A stretch of 64,000 nucleotides of DNA from JBFHIZ01 sp963666475 (GTDB taxonomy: Bacteria > Bacillota > Clostridia > Lachnospirales > Lachnospiraceae): positions 2,108,001 to 2,172,000 of the forward strand of contig CAXXJM010000001.1 of NCBI GenBank assembly GCA_963666475.2, in the 5' to 3' direction. The stretch's first letter is position 1. Every line of letters starts with the position of its first letter. The notes beneath the pieces are model-generated. The model did no database searches. It was not told the origin of the DNA and saw nothing but the letters and a program-made list of their open reading frames with translations. Of the stretch, positions 12,678 to 21,480 are shown one piece after another. A program made the position numbers and the translations under genes.

Positions 12678-12764
12678 ACAGTATCATTTCAAATAGAAAA
12701 TTACTGTAATTGTATTAAGCTTCATGTAGAGGAGAAGTTGATGTAGCCCAACCTTCGTCCACCT

Positions 12765-13112
12765 TTACGCCACTTGGTGTTCTTTAAAGCGTACAAACTC
12801 CATAGATTCTTGTGTTTCTTTTCTTCCTGTTGATTTGTCGATGGTCCAGACGTCATATCTTATGGCACACCAGTTATCTTGTATAATCATGTTGTGGAAT
12901 TGTCCAAGGAAAATATCTTGTTTTTCAAATAAACCGCCCATCATATCCTTATATTGTTGAAGGGAGAGATGATGACCGTAAACATTATACTTAGAATCGT
13001 CATCGTATAGTGTATTGCACCATTCCAACCAACTTTCATATCCTCCATTCCAGTTTTTAAATCCATTTTCAAGTCTGTCTTTAATAGCTATTTCCATTTC
13101 TGTCTTATTCAT
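12765..13112 (-). CDS. SnoaL/NTF2-like protein, C-terminus frameshifted
   Basis: The 115-residue product starts at the ATG giving MNKTEMEIAIK, with AAAGGA six bases upstream; an earlier ATG overlaps that site. The pattern of an aromatic N-terminal helix (FKNWNGGYESWLEW), a GHHLSLQQYKDMM segment and NMIIQDNWCAIRYDVW strands fits the small SnoaL/NTF2-like cone fold, which binds small ligands or acts as an isomerase or cyclase. It ends at RFKEHQVA. The next frame continues smoothly as GVKVDEGWATSTSPLHEA to a stop at 12715-12717, so loss of a single A after GAA has probably cut off the last strand. Either a broken gene or a sequencing error. Confidence 0.65.
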   Translation of the reverse strand: MNKTEMEIAIKDRLENGFKNWNGGYESWLEWCNTLYDDDSKYNVYGHHLSLQQYKDMMGGLFEKQDIFLGQFHNMIIQDNWCAIRYDVWTIDKSTGRKETQESMEFVRFKEHQVA

Positions 13113-13411
13113 TTTTTTTCCTTTCATGTGACTACCTTTGTAGTGATTTATGTTGTTAATGTGTTGTTCGAAAATATTAATTTATCAATTTTCAATTGCC
13201 AGTTCATTATGAAAGAAAATTATTTTAAATGTGTTTCTGAAATGTTTTCATAATATTAAATTAGAATAATAATATATAATGTTAAAATAAAAAGAAGAGG
13301 TAGAAATATGACTAGTAAACTTGAAAGTATAAACACTGCCGTGTACAATTGAAATGTAAATTATTTCAATTTGCATGATTGAGATTTCATTTGATATGTA
13401 TGGAGAAATAC
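13113..13411 (+). other. AT-rich intergenic region with a 14-codon orphan frame
   Basis: About 300 bases with no clear gene. TATAAT lies at 13275-13280. AAGAGGTAG is followed by ATG at 13308 and a frame of 14 codons that stops at 13352. This may be a leader peptide or the stub of a lost gene. Confidence 0.35.
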
Positions 13412-14542
13412 ATGAAATTATTTAATTTTAAGAAAAATAAAAAAATTTGTGAACCAGAAACTGACAGAAACCCTATTTATGAAAAAGAAGGATTAGTCCG
13501 GTCCGATAGTGATTTAATTGCTTCGAAGGAAGAGGAAACATTATTTACTAAGATGATAGGTGATGACTACATATCAAAAAGACAGCTGGATCTTACAGAT
13601 GAGGAACTTGAGAAAATGAGTATTACAGATGGCGCTGAGATGTGGAGATTGTTTTCTTGGTACAAAAAGAATGTAGTACTGGATGATTCTAAGGAGAAGA
13701 CAGAGGAAAGTCACATAAAAATAGAACGTGTGGCCGTGAATTTAATTAAGAAAGTAATGAAAGCAGAAGAACTTTTATATGTATACAATGTAGAAACTGG
13801 TGAACCACACTTGTTTTCTCAAACTATAAAACAAAACTCTGGCTACTTATGTACTCCACCAGATATTCGTATTTTTACAAAATCATATGAGTTACTTGCT
13901 AAGAGTAGATATACATCGGAGCTGTTAGAAATCAGGAGTATTGAGAATGGGGAGGACGGTCGTGGAATTGAAAAATTCTTGAATGATTGTTTTTATCTGA
14001 ATGGAGCACAAGGAATTGGAATTAATAATGAAGAAACAGCTATAAATGCGGATATGATTATTTCACCACCGGATTTTTCGGGAACGAAAGATATAAATAT
14101 ACCAATTACAAACCCCAATGTTTTGCGATGGATGCTATTAATGGCTCAAATTCCCAAAATAGAAACTGATGATGAGAAACTAATATATGGTCTTTATAGT
14201 AGATTTATGTCAAAGGAAATACTTAAAGCTAGATTTCTAGTACCAATGCAGAAAGATGCAGATTTCCCGAAGGCAGAAGAATTCGGGAAGATAACAATAG
14301 AAAAGGCTACGACAATTGGTTTTGCACAAATGAAAGGTAAATATGACAGAGCGGCGATAATCATGTACACTGATTGGAAAAAATTAAGAGAAAAATACGA
14401 TGGATGTGATGGCATGATTATGACAATTGAAGAAATAATTTCATCATTTGATGTAGCAATCAATGTAACCAGTCATACAAAATTAGGGTTCTATATTGGA
14501 AAAGAAATGTATGAAGACATAAAAATGAAAGCCGAATCATAA
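13412..14542 (+). CDS. SseB-like hypothetical protein
   Basis: The 376-residue protein has no signal peptide and no membrane helices. The C-terminal 110 residues (from FLVPMQKDADFP through IIMYTDWKKLRE and DGMIMTIEEIISSFDVAINVTS to LGFYIGKEMYEDI) resemble the SseB N-terminal domain, a widespread fold of unclear role. An earlier part (about 115-200) may be a related enhanced domain. I start at the ATG with GGAG six bases upstream; an earlier TTG at 13379 has no site. It lies between an NTF2-like gene and a terminator in the accessory region. Function is unknown. Confidence 0.7.
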   Translation: MKLFNFKKNKKICEPETDRNPIYEKEGLVRSDSDLIASKEEETLFTKMIGDDYISKRQLDLTDEELEKMSITDGAEMWRLFSWYKKNVVLDDSKEKTEESHIKIERVAVNLIKKVMKAEELLYVYNVETGEPHLFSQTIKQNSGYLCTPPDIRIFTKSYELLAKSRYTSELLEIRSIENGEDGRGIEKFLNDCFYLNGAQGIGINNEETAINADMIISPPDFSGTKDINIPITNPNVLRWMLLMAQIPKIETDDEKLIYGLYSRFMSKEILKARFLVPMQKDADFPKAEEFGKITIEKATTIGFAQMKGKYDRAAIIMYTDWKKLREKYDGCDGMIMTIEEIISSFDVAINVTSHTKLGFYIGKEMYEDIKMKAES

Positions 14543-14578
14543 GTAACATTATCATATAATACAGATAGGTAAAAAAAA

Positions 14579-14618
14579 GGCCGAATCCTCTATTTATTAG
14601 GGGGTTCGGCTTTTTTTT
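14579..14618 (+). terminator. Rho-independent terminator
   Basis: GGCCGAATCC and GGGTTCGGC form the stem and are followed by eight T residues. Confidence 0.85.
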
Positions 14619-14621
14619 CCT

Positions 14622-14659
14622 CGGAGTGACGGAATTCGAACACACGACCTCTGCGTCCC
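14622..14659 (-). pseudogene. tRNA-Pro 3' half remnant
   Basis: These 38 bases match the 3' half of the tRNA-Pro gene at 16926-16963 at 33 positions, in the same orientation, from the acceptor end to the anticodon loop. The 5' half is absent. A displaced tRNA 3' end on the 3' side of the intact tRNA is what an integrase-type insertion leaves behind. Confidence 0.7.
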
Positions 14660-14801
14660 AATAATCACCTCTCAGGTAATGTGCTGTTTTAATGCATTTA
14701 TCAAAGAGCTTGTATTCCCAACAGAATAAGGGTTTAGAGGAATTTGTAATGGAATGAAAGGAAAAACAAGATAGAAATAAAAATAGTATTTTAGTTAAAT
14801 T

Positions 14802-16334
14802 TTAAGTGCTCCTTTTTTGTGGAATAAACAGTAAAATAATTAATAATGGAATGGATACTATTAAGCAATAGATATATCGAAGCATAACAGTAGGGGCGAA
14901 GAAGCAGCTTGCAAGATATAAAATCATCAATGAAAAAGGAATCATTTTTCTATACTGCCTTTTGTAAAAGGAGTAAAGGAAAGAAATAAATATAATCCAA
15001 GTATATAGAGAAGGATTGAATAAATATGAATAAAGAGGAATATTTCTAAAATTTAAATAAGTAAAAAGCCATTGAAATAAGTTACTTACAAACGAAAGCG
15101 GAAAATAATCCTTTTTTTCTATCTGCTGAATATTTGATCCATCTATTAATTGATGATATGTAGCTATGTCAAAAACATACCGATAATTTGAATCTCCTAA
15201 GTACCATAAACCCATTGTATTAGTTAAAAATGAATCCACGTATTCATCAGGATATTTTAAACCAACCTTTGCCCAAAGTTTAAAAAAGTTAGTAATATTA
15301 CTTTTTAACAACTCTTCATTTGCATCATTTTTAATTGGATCAGAAAGATATGGAGAGTATGAAGGTAGTTTTGATTCATTTATATAAACAATAATTTCTT
15401 GATATAAGTCAGGGTCAAGTGAGTCCTTTTTATATGAGGCAACACGCGCCAACTGTTGTAAAGGAACACTTAATGTTTCTCTCCTTGAGTCACGATCAAC
15501 TGCATTAAAAGTATTTATCATGGAAGTATTTATAATTGAAGAACCAATTAATATAATAAGTAGAGCCAATAAAAACATAAATTTCTTCTTCCATTTTTTT
15601 GAAATGAAAAAGAATAAAGGAATCATAAGAATAAAAGCAAACTTTGCATTATTTCTAAACAAAATCATTAATATTCCAGAAACAAGAAGCCCTAATAACA
15701 AGAAACAAAGAGTTTTATTTTTTATAAATAAATCAGAATCGTTTATGTCAAAAAGTTCAAGAAGTAAAGTTAAAAAAAGCAAAAAGAATGCAGCAAATAA
15801 AATATCTTTTGTTGCAGTTATTGCAAAAATGGAATTTAAAGGTAGTACGGCAAAGAAAATATAAGTAATGATACGAAATTTTTTTGGAACATCTTTTTTG
15901 TACAAATAAAGCATGCAATATGCAAATGAAAAGGAAAGAATAACTATTTGAAATAATGTATAAAGAGCAAATCCCTTTGAAACATCTGCAAATTTTATAT
16001 CTCCATAATTATAAAAAAAGCCCATCAACCAAGTATGTAATAAAGGATGGTGCGTAGTATATGCATTTGATAACACTTCTTTTAACTGATACTTTGCATC
16101 AAAGATAAAATTAGATGGCCAATTACTAAGATACATGGGCATCATTAACATGAAAATTGAACTCCAATATAAAAAGAATCTTACAAAATAGCTACTGATT
16201 TTATGGTGCATCACACAGTCCGTTTGATAACTATTTATTTTTTTTGTTAGTTTATCCATTTGAAGAAATAAGCAAAAAAAAGTAGGAATAGAAATTATAG
16301 ACCCAGCAAGTACCAAAAGAAATACTAAAAACAT
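14802..16334 (-). CDS. DUF6020-like multi-pass membrane protein, start unclear
   Basis: The 510 residues listed contain about ten hydrophobic helices, short loops, and a large non-membrane segment (about residues 265-390). The motif SNWPSNFIFDAKYQLKEV, followed by YTTHHPLLHTWLMG, fits the DUF6020 group of GT-C-like membrane proteins, thought to transfer sugars to surface polymers. The first ATG is used here, but the frame stays open and protein-like for about 110 codons upstream without ATG, GTG or TTG, so the N-terminus is incomplete. The gene lies alone between a tRNA-Pro remnant and tRNA-Pro, is very AT-rich, and is probably acquired and decaying. Confidence 0.7.
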   Translation of the reverse strand: MFLVFLLVLAGSIISIPTFFCLFLQMDKLTKKINSYQTDCVMHHKISSYFVRFFLYWSSIFMLMMPMYLSNWPSNFIFDAKYQLKEVLSNAYTTHHPLLHTWLMGFFYNYGDIKFADVSKGFALYTLFQIVILSFSFAYCMLYLYKKDVPKKFRIITYIFFAVLPLNSIFAITATKDILFAAFFLLFLTLLLELFDINDSDLFIKNKTLCFLLLGLLVSGILMILFRNNAKFAFILMIPLFFFISKKWKKKFMFLLALLIILIGSSIINTSMINTFNAVDRDSRRETLSVPLQQLARVASYKKDSLDPDLYQEIIVYINESKLPSYSPYLSDPIKNDANEELLKSNITNFFKLWAKVGLKYPDEYVDSFLTNTMGLWYLGDSNYRYVFDIATYHQLIDGSNIQQIEKKDYFPLSFVSNLFQWLFTYLNFRNIPLYSYLFNPSLYTWIIFISFLYSFYKRQYRKMIPFSLMILYLASCFFAPTVMLRYIYCLIVSIPLLIILLFIPQKRST

Positions 16335-16670
16335 GTTATTTTCATTGCCAAATAAATAGTTCTTAAAATGACAATATATCCCAAAAATAAAAGAGATAGA
16401 AAAAAACAGACCACATATTGAAGAATAAATAAGAAGTCGCAGATTCTTATGGTAATCAAATTTATAAAGAATGAATAGTGATATACCAAAAAATAGAAAA
16501 TACTCAGGATTATTTGAGAAATCAGAATTATTACCTTTTTGTAATTCTAAAATAGAATAAGCCCAGCAAGCAAATAAAAAAGGAAAGAATAATTTTAATA
16601 TATAGTGATATTCTATTTTTATTGTAAGTAAGAAAATTATACACAGTTCACCGCCTTTTTTTTTATTGTT
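16335..16670 (-). other. Open N-terminal extension of the DUF6020-like gene without a standard start
   Basis: Read on the minus strand, the same frame continues from 16334 to a TAG at 16671-16673 with hydrophobic, protein-like sequence (for example LFFPFLFACWAYSILE and FLFFGISLFILYKF). A GTG at 16644, with GGCGGTG just before it, begins a different frame that would need a frameshift, perhaps at the T6 run near 16580, to join the gene. The gene may have lost its true start. Confidence 0.55.
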
Positions 16671-16924
16671 CTATATTATGAATATTTTTTTGAAACATTC
16701 ATATTGATGTACAGACAACAATGAATATATGCTCATTTTGACCACAAAAGATTAAACTCGTGTGATAATAATTTAAATGAAATATCTAAAGCGAATGATG
16801 ACTTGTTTTAGCTTGGGAGGTTTTATTGGGGGTTTTGGGTAACGTAACGATTTTTAGAAAATGAGAAGTAATCGAAAGGCAAAAACAAACCAAAAATCCA
16901 GTGTTTACAAGGGTTTTCGGACAG

Positions 16925-16998
16925 TCGATGCGACGGGATTCGAACCCACGACCTCTGCGTCCCGAACGCAGCGCTCTACCAAGCTGAGCCACGCATCG
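16925..16998 (-). tRNA. tRNA-Pro (anticodon CGG)
   Basis: A 74-base tRNA with acceptor CGATGCG/CGCATCG and anticodon loop TTCGGGA. It reads CCG. It stands alone, with its own promoter, at the right edge of the accessory region. Confidence 0.97.
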
Positions 16999-17013
16999 TT
17001 TCAATACCTAAGA

Positions 17014-17042
17014 ATGATACAATAATCAAATATAAATGTCAA
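17014..17042 (-). promoter_or_regulatory. Promoter of tRNA-Pro
   Basis: On the minus strand TTGACA (complement of 17037-17042) and TATCAT (17014-17019) are 17 bases apart, 15 bases before the tRNA. Confidence 0.75.
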
Positions 17043-17258
17043 TACGGATTTCTTGTATAAAATATATAAGAAAACGCGATATTAAAATTAAAAATTGGTA
17101 TTATTGTTATCAAGGAATTAGTGTGATAAAATTGGAAATAGATTGAACACATTTGATAAAGTGTGTGAAAATTAATGCTCTATGGTTCTTCAAGTTTTGC
17201 GCTACGAAAAACTTGAGATTTTTAACTACTCAAATACTAGTCGTAGCAAGGGGTATTT

Positions 17259-18299
17259 ATGAAGAAACTACTTTTTAATTCTATATTTATAATATGGATG
17301 ATCACAATACTTTTAATTGCGGGAATATTAGTATTTGTGTTTCAGGTATTTAATATTGAGAATACGGATTCGATTCGTAGCCTTACAGAATATAAATATC
17401 ATTTTGTACTAATTGTAGAAAATGAAGAAGATCCATTTTGGCAAGAAGTATATTCGAGCATGAAAGAAAAAGGCGAGGAAAATGGAGCATATGTGGAATT
17501 GCTTGGGGATAATATCTCCGATGAGTATTCTTTAAGTGAACTGATGGAAATCGCAATTTATGAGAAAGTGGATGGAATCATGATTGAACCATCTAGAGAA
17601 GATTCCATGGGAAGTCTGATAGATCAGGCGAAAGCAGCAGGAATTCCAGTTGTCACCCTAATGTCAGATGTCCAGAGTTCATCCAGACAAACTTTTGTAG
17701 GGATTAGTAAATACAATCTTGGTGAAAAATACGGAGAAGAGATTCTTAAAATATATTCTGATTTAGAGAAAAATACAGATCTTTCAGAAGATTTAAATCC
17801 GGAGAGTCCATTTCAAGTAGTAGTACTTGAACCGAATCGAGATGAATCCGTAGATGGAAATGAACAAATATATGCTGGAATTAAAAGTGTTGTGAACGAA
17901 TCAAACATACAAATCAATTCGATTGAATTAGACACGGTAAGTGCCTTTGGTTCCGAAGAGTATATTAGAAATATTATTATGGGTACTTCGATAAATCCAG
18001 ATGTTATTGTATGTGTAAACTTAGTACAAACAGAAAGTACTTGTCAGGCAACGATTGACTTTAATAAAGTAGGAGAAATTCATATTATAGGGTACTTCTT
18101 ATCAAATACTGTTATTGATGCGATTGATAAGGGCGTGATAGACTCAACATTTGTTGTTAATACCAAAGAAATCGGGGAAGAGAGTATTGCAAGTTTGCTT
18201 GAGTACTATCAAAACAAACGTGTTACAGATTATATATCCATTAATGTGGAAAAAATCGATGAAACAAATGTTAGCGAATACTTAGACGTTCAAGAGTAA
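17259..18299 (+). CDS. Membrane-anchored sugar-binding sensor protein (XylFII-like)
   Basis: The 346-residue protein keeps an N-terminal membrane helix (about 6-30) with no lipobox, so it should be held by this anchor outside the membrane. The rest is a type I periplasmic binding fold (Peripla_BP_4): VLIVENEEDPFWQEVYSSM, VDGIMIEPSREDSM, AAGIPVVTLMSD and a Gly-Glu-Lys-Tyr-Gly stretch near 150. A kinase and a YesN-type regulator follow directly. In Clostridium beijerinckii an anchored D-xylose-binding protein, XylFII, works with the kinase LytS this way, so I infer a co-sensor role rather than transport. A hairpin with a T run (17191-17222) lies upstream and may be an attenuator. The ligand is unknown. 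Confidence 0.82.
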   Translation: MKKLLFNSIFIIWMITILLIAGILVFVFQVFNIENTDSIRSLTEYKYHFVLIVENEEDPFWQEVYSSMKEKGEENGAYVELLGDNISDEYSLSELMEIAIYEKVDGIMIEPSREDSMGSLIDQAKAAGIPVVTLMSDVQSSSRQTFVGISKYNLGEKYGEEILKIYSDLEKNTDLSEDLNPESPFQVVVLEPNRDESVDGNEQIYAGIKSVVNESNIQINSIELDTVSAFGSEEYIRNIIMGTSINPDVIVCVNLVQTESTCQATIDFNKVGEIHIIGYFLSNTVIDAIDKGVIDSTFVVNTKEIGEESIASLLEYYQNKRVTDYISINVEKIDETNVSEYLDVQE

Positions 18300-18324
18300 G
18301 AATGAGAAAGGCAAGGTTTATGTC

Positions 18325-19878
18325 ATGAAAATTAAACATGGATTTCTTACAGAGACATCGATACGAGTCAAAGTCGTCGCCGCAGTTACAATTAGTTCAT
18401 GCATTATTTTGTTTGCGAATTTAGTTATGTACGGTAAGATTAATAGCACGATAAATCAGATTGATAGTGTATACGCGACAAATGTAAGTTTAAATGACTT
18501 TTCAGAGACATTAGATAATATACAAAACAGTGTATTTTCCTATTTAAACACAAAAAACTCCTCTTCACTGGAAGATTATTACCGGTATGATGCTGAATAT
18601 CGGGATATGATTGAGCAACTCAATCAACTAACAGTAAATAGTAACGTTAAATTAATGGAAAAAACAATATATAATCTATCAGAAGACTATTTGGATATCG
18701 TATCCGAGACAATTCAGGCAAAAAGGGGTAGAAATATAACGAAATACAGCACAATGTATGAGGAAGCTACGAAAGTATACAATTACCTGAATGCGTATAT
18801 CGTATCTTTGAATCAGGAACAATTTACTAACAACTCCAGAAACTACGAAAAACTATTGAACTCATTACAGTCTTTTGAAATTAGTAGCGTTGTTATAATG
18901 TTGATTATTTCCGTTGTAAATATTACTTCACTTACGGTCGTCATAAGAAATCTGTTACAACCATTACATGAACTTGTTAAATCTGCGAATGAGGTGGCCG
19001 GAGGAAATCTGGATATAGAACTAGTTGAGCCCAAGACGAAAGATGAAGTAGGGGTCGTAACAACTGCATTTAATTCTATGGTAGTGAGCATTCAGGACTA
19101 TATTGTTAAATTCAAAGAAAAAATAAAGCATGAAAATGAATTAAAGCAAAAAGAGATTCTGATGGAATCACATTTGAAAGATGCTCAGTTGAAATATTTA
19201 CAAGCACAGATTAATCCACACTTTTTGTTTAACACTTTAAATGCAGGCGCACAACTGGCAATGATGGAAGACGCGGAAAAGACCTGCTTATATATTGAAA
19301 ACATGGCTGATCTATTTCGATACAACGTACAAAAACTTGAGAAGGATGCAACACTTCAAGAGGAGTTGGATGTCGTTGACAACTATATGCATATCATGAA
19401 TGTTCGTTTTTCAAATGATATTCAATACCAAAAACAAATACATGGAGTTGATCTGGAAAAAATAAAAATACCTAGTATGGTAATTCAGCCAATTATTGAA
19501 AATTCTGTGAACTACGGGATTTCAGACATAGATTGGGAAGGAAAAATCTCAATAGAAGTGACGGAACAAGAGAATCATTACATTTTAATGATATCAGATA
19601 ATGGAAAAGGTATGGACCCAGATCAGATAAAAAAAATATTAAATGGAACTTATGAAAATCATAGAAATAGTAAATCAACAGGTATTGGTTTGATTAATGT
19701 AATCAGTAGATTATCTCTGTTTTATGGAGAAGAAAATATTCTGTCGATTGAAAGCAAAGGAAAAAATCAGGGAACCTGCGTGTGTATTAAAATACCAAAA
19801 AATCATGTCCATTCAATTGATAAATATGGTGATATACAAAATACAGAAGAGATAGAGCAGACAGAACAGGTGGTTTAA
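18325..19878 (+). CDS. LytS/YesM-type sensor histidine kinase
   Basis: The 517-residue kinase has one membrane helix near residues 15-37, an outer sensor region of about 150 residues, a second helix near 187-207 and a HAMP domain. The His-kinase domain follows, with the phosphoacceptor H299 in QINPHFLFNTLN, then an HATPase with SDNGKGMD and STGIGLINV. This is the YesM/LytS family, which pairs with AraC-type regulators. It is 25 bases after the anchored binding protein and one base before the regulator gene, so the three form one sensing unit. The outer domain has no recognised small-molecule fold, fitting a partner protein that supplies the ligand site. Confidence 0.93.
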   Translation: MKIKHGFLTETSIRVKVVAAVTISSCIILFANLVMYGKINSTINQIDSVYATNVSLNDFSETLDNIQNSVFSYLNTKNSSSLEDYYRYDAEYRDMIEQLNQLTVNSNVKLMEKTIYNLSEDYLDIVSETIQAKRGRNITKYSTMYEEATKVYNYLNAYIVSLNQEQFTNNSRNYEKLLNSLQSFEISSVVIMLIISVVNITSLTVVIRNLLQPLHELVKSANEVAGGNLDIELVEPKTKDEVGVVTTAFNSMVVSIQDYIVKFKEKIKHENELKQKEILMESHLKDAQLKYLQAQINPHFLFNTLNAGAQLAMMEDAEKTCLYIENMADLFRYNVQKLEKDATLQEELDVVDNYMHIMNVRFSNDIQYQKQIHGVDLEKIKIPSMVIQPIIENSVNYGISDIDWEGKISIEVTEQENHYILMISDNGKGMDPDQIKKILNGTYENHRNSKSTGIGLINVISRLSLFYGEENILSIESKGKNQGTCVCIKIPKNHVHSIDKYGDIQNTEEIEQTEQVV

Positions 19879-19879
19879 T

Positions 19880-21469
19880 ATGTATAAAATTATGTTAGCA
19901 GATGATGAAGGAATCGTTATTGATTCACTTACGTATATTATCAAAAAGAATTTTGGAGATGAGTGTGAGATACAAAGTGCGAAAACAGGACGAAAAGTCA
20001 TAGAGCTCGCTGAAACATTTCGACCGGATATTGCGTTTATGGATATTCAAATGCCAGGAATTAATGGGATTGATGCAATGAAAGAAATTCAAAAGACAAA
20101 TGAGAAGATACTATTTATAGTTATGACTGCATACGACAAGTTTGACTATGCAAAGCAAGCAGCTAATCTAGGTGTTTATAAATTTTTAAATAAGCCAGTT
20201 AATCAGACGGTCGTGGTTGATGCAATTCGAGGTGCAATGCGAGAGATAGAGGCTGACCGTAAAAAAAGAAGCAATGACCTTGAAATAAAAGAAAAAATGG
20301 AAAGTGTCGTTCCAATTATCGAAAATGGACTTTTAACATCTCTTTTAGCGGAAGATAATAATGAAAGAGAGGTACAACAGTATAAAACACTTCTTGGAAT
20401 TGAACAGGAATACGGATATATCGTTGTGATTGAATGGGGTGAAGAAAAGAAAGGACAGTATCTTTCAAATCCAATTGGATCGGGCGTGCGAATGCAGAAG
20501 GTATTTCCCGAATTTCGCGAATACTGTAAGGAATATTTAAAATGTGCTATGGGAAATATTGTAATCAATAAAATCTCTCTATATGTTCCTTATGAAAAAA
20601 GTGAAATGGAGTATGATGCCAGAATATCGGTAATTGAAAAATGTCGTGTTCTATCACGAAAACTACGAGATCGAACAAATCTTGAAATTCGAATTGGTAT
20701 TGGAACAGTGAAAAAAACGGGAGAAACCAGAATTTCATATTCTGAGGCGGCTCAAGCTCTAAAGTATGGAGAGAGTAGAGTAAATCACATTGAAGACTTA
20801 GAAATGGAAAGTGTATTTGAAGACGATTATCCAGTTGATTTAGAAAGAAACATATACGCTTCCGTTGAAAAAAGTGAAGTGGAGAAAGCAAAAAAATATG
20901 CAAGCGAGTTTTTTGATTGGATGATTACAAATCATGAAAATGATATGATGAACATCAAATTAAAAACTATAGAATTTGTCATACTTTCCGAGAAAATGGC
21001 ATTTGAAACAGGAGGAATGAATTATAATTTTAGAAGTCGAACAGACTATCTAGACACGGTAATTAACTTGCCAAATTATGAATCTCTAAGGAACTGGTTC
21101 TTAGAAAAAATAGAATCGGCATCGAAAAGTGTTGCTTCAAAAAAACAGGACAAGTTAAGTGGGATTGTACTAAAAGCAAAAAAATATATAGATGAGAATT
21201 ATGAAAAGGACTTAACGCTAGATGAAGTGGCGAGAGAAATTGCAATTAGTCCTTATTACTTAAGTAAATTATTTAAAGATGAAACCGAAGTAAATTTCAT
21301 TGAATATGTTACGACCTTACGAATGGAGAAAGCAAAAAAATTACTAGAAGAAAGTGATGAGAGTATTAAAGAAATATGCGTATCGGTGGGGTATTCCGAT
21401 CCAAATTACTTTAGTAGACTATTCAAAAAGACAGTAGGTAAGACACCAACAGAGTATAGAGAGTCATAA
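19880..21469 (+). CDS. YesN-type response regulator (receiver plus AraC HTH)
   Basis: The 529-residue regulator begins with a receiver domain: acidic pocket D8-D9, phosphoacceptor D55 in FMDIQMPG, and the conserved K in FLNKPV. A middle region of about 250 residues has a cyclase-fold-like character (GIGTVKKTGE). The last 100 residues are two AraC helix-turn-helix units, with LTLDEVAREIAISPYYLSKL and the signature VGYSDPNYFSRLFKK. It should bind DNA upstream of the sugar transporter genes when phosphorylated by the adjacent kinase. The start lies one base after the kinase stop. Confidence 0.94.
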   Translation: MYKIMLADDEGIVIDSLTYIIKKNFGDECEIQSAKTGRKVIELAETFRPDIAFMDIQMPGINGIDAMKEIQKTNEKILFIVMTAYDKFDYAKQAANLGVYKFLNKPVNQTVVVDAIRGAMREIEADRKKRSNDLEIKEKMESVVPIIENGLLTSLLAEDNNEREVQQYKTLLGIEQEYGYIVVIEWGEEKKGQYLSNPIGSGVRMQKVFPEFREYCKEYLKCAMGNIVINKISLYVPYEKSEMEYDARISVIEKCRVLSRKLRDRTNLEIRIGIGTVKKTGETRISYSEAAQALKYGESRVNHIEDLEMESVFEDDYPVDLERNIYASVEKSEVEKAKKYASEFFDWMITNHENDMMNIKLKTIEFVILSEKMAFETGGMNYNFRSRTDYLDTVINLPNYESLRNWFLEKIESASKSVASKKQDKLSGIVLKAKKYIDENYEKDLTLDEVAREIAISPYYLSKLFKDETEVNFIEYVTTLRMEKAKKLLEESDESIKEICVSVGYSDPNYFSRLFKKTVGKTPTEYRES

Positions 21470-21480
21470 AGGAGAAGAAA

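Noticed and set aside
16786..17004. Open frame on the minus strand over tRNA-Pro
   Set aside because: Its conserved start is the tRNA itself; no independent coding signal.
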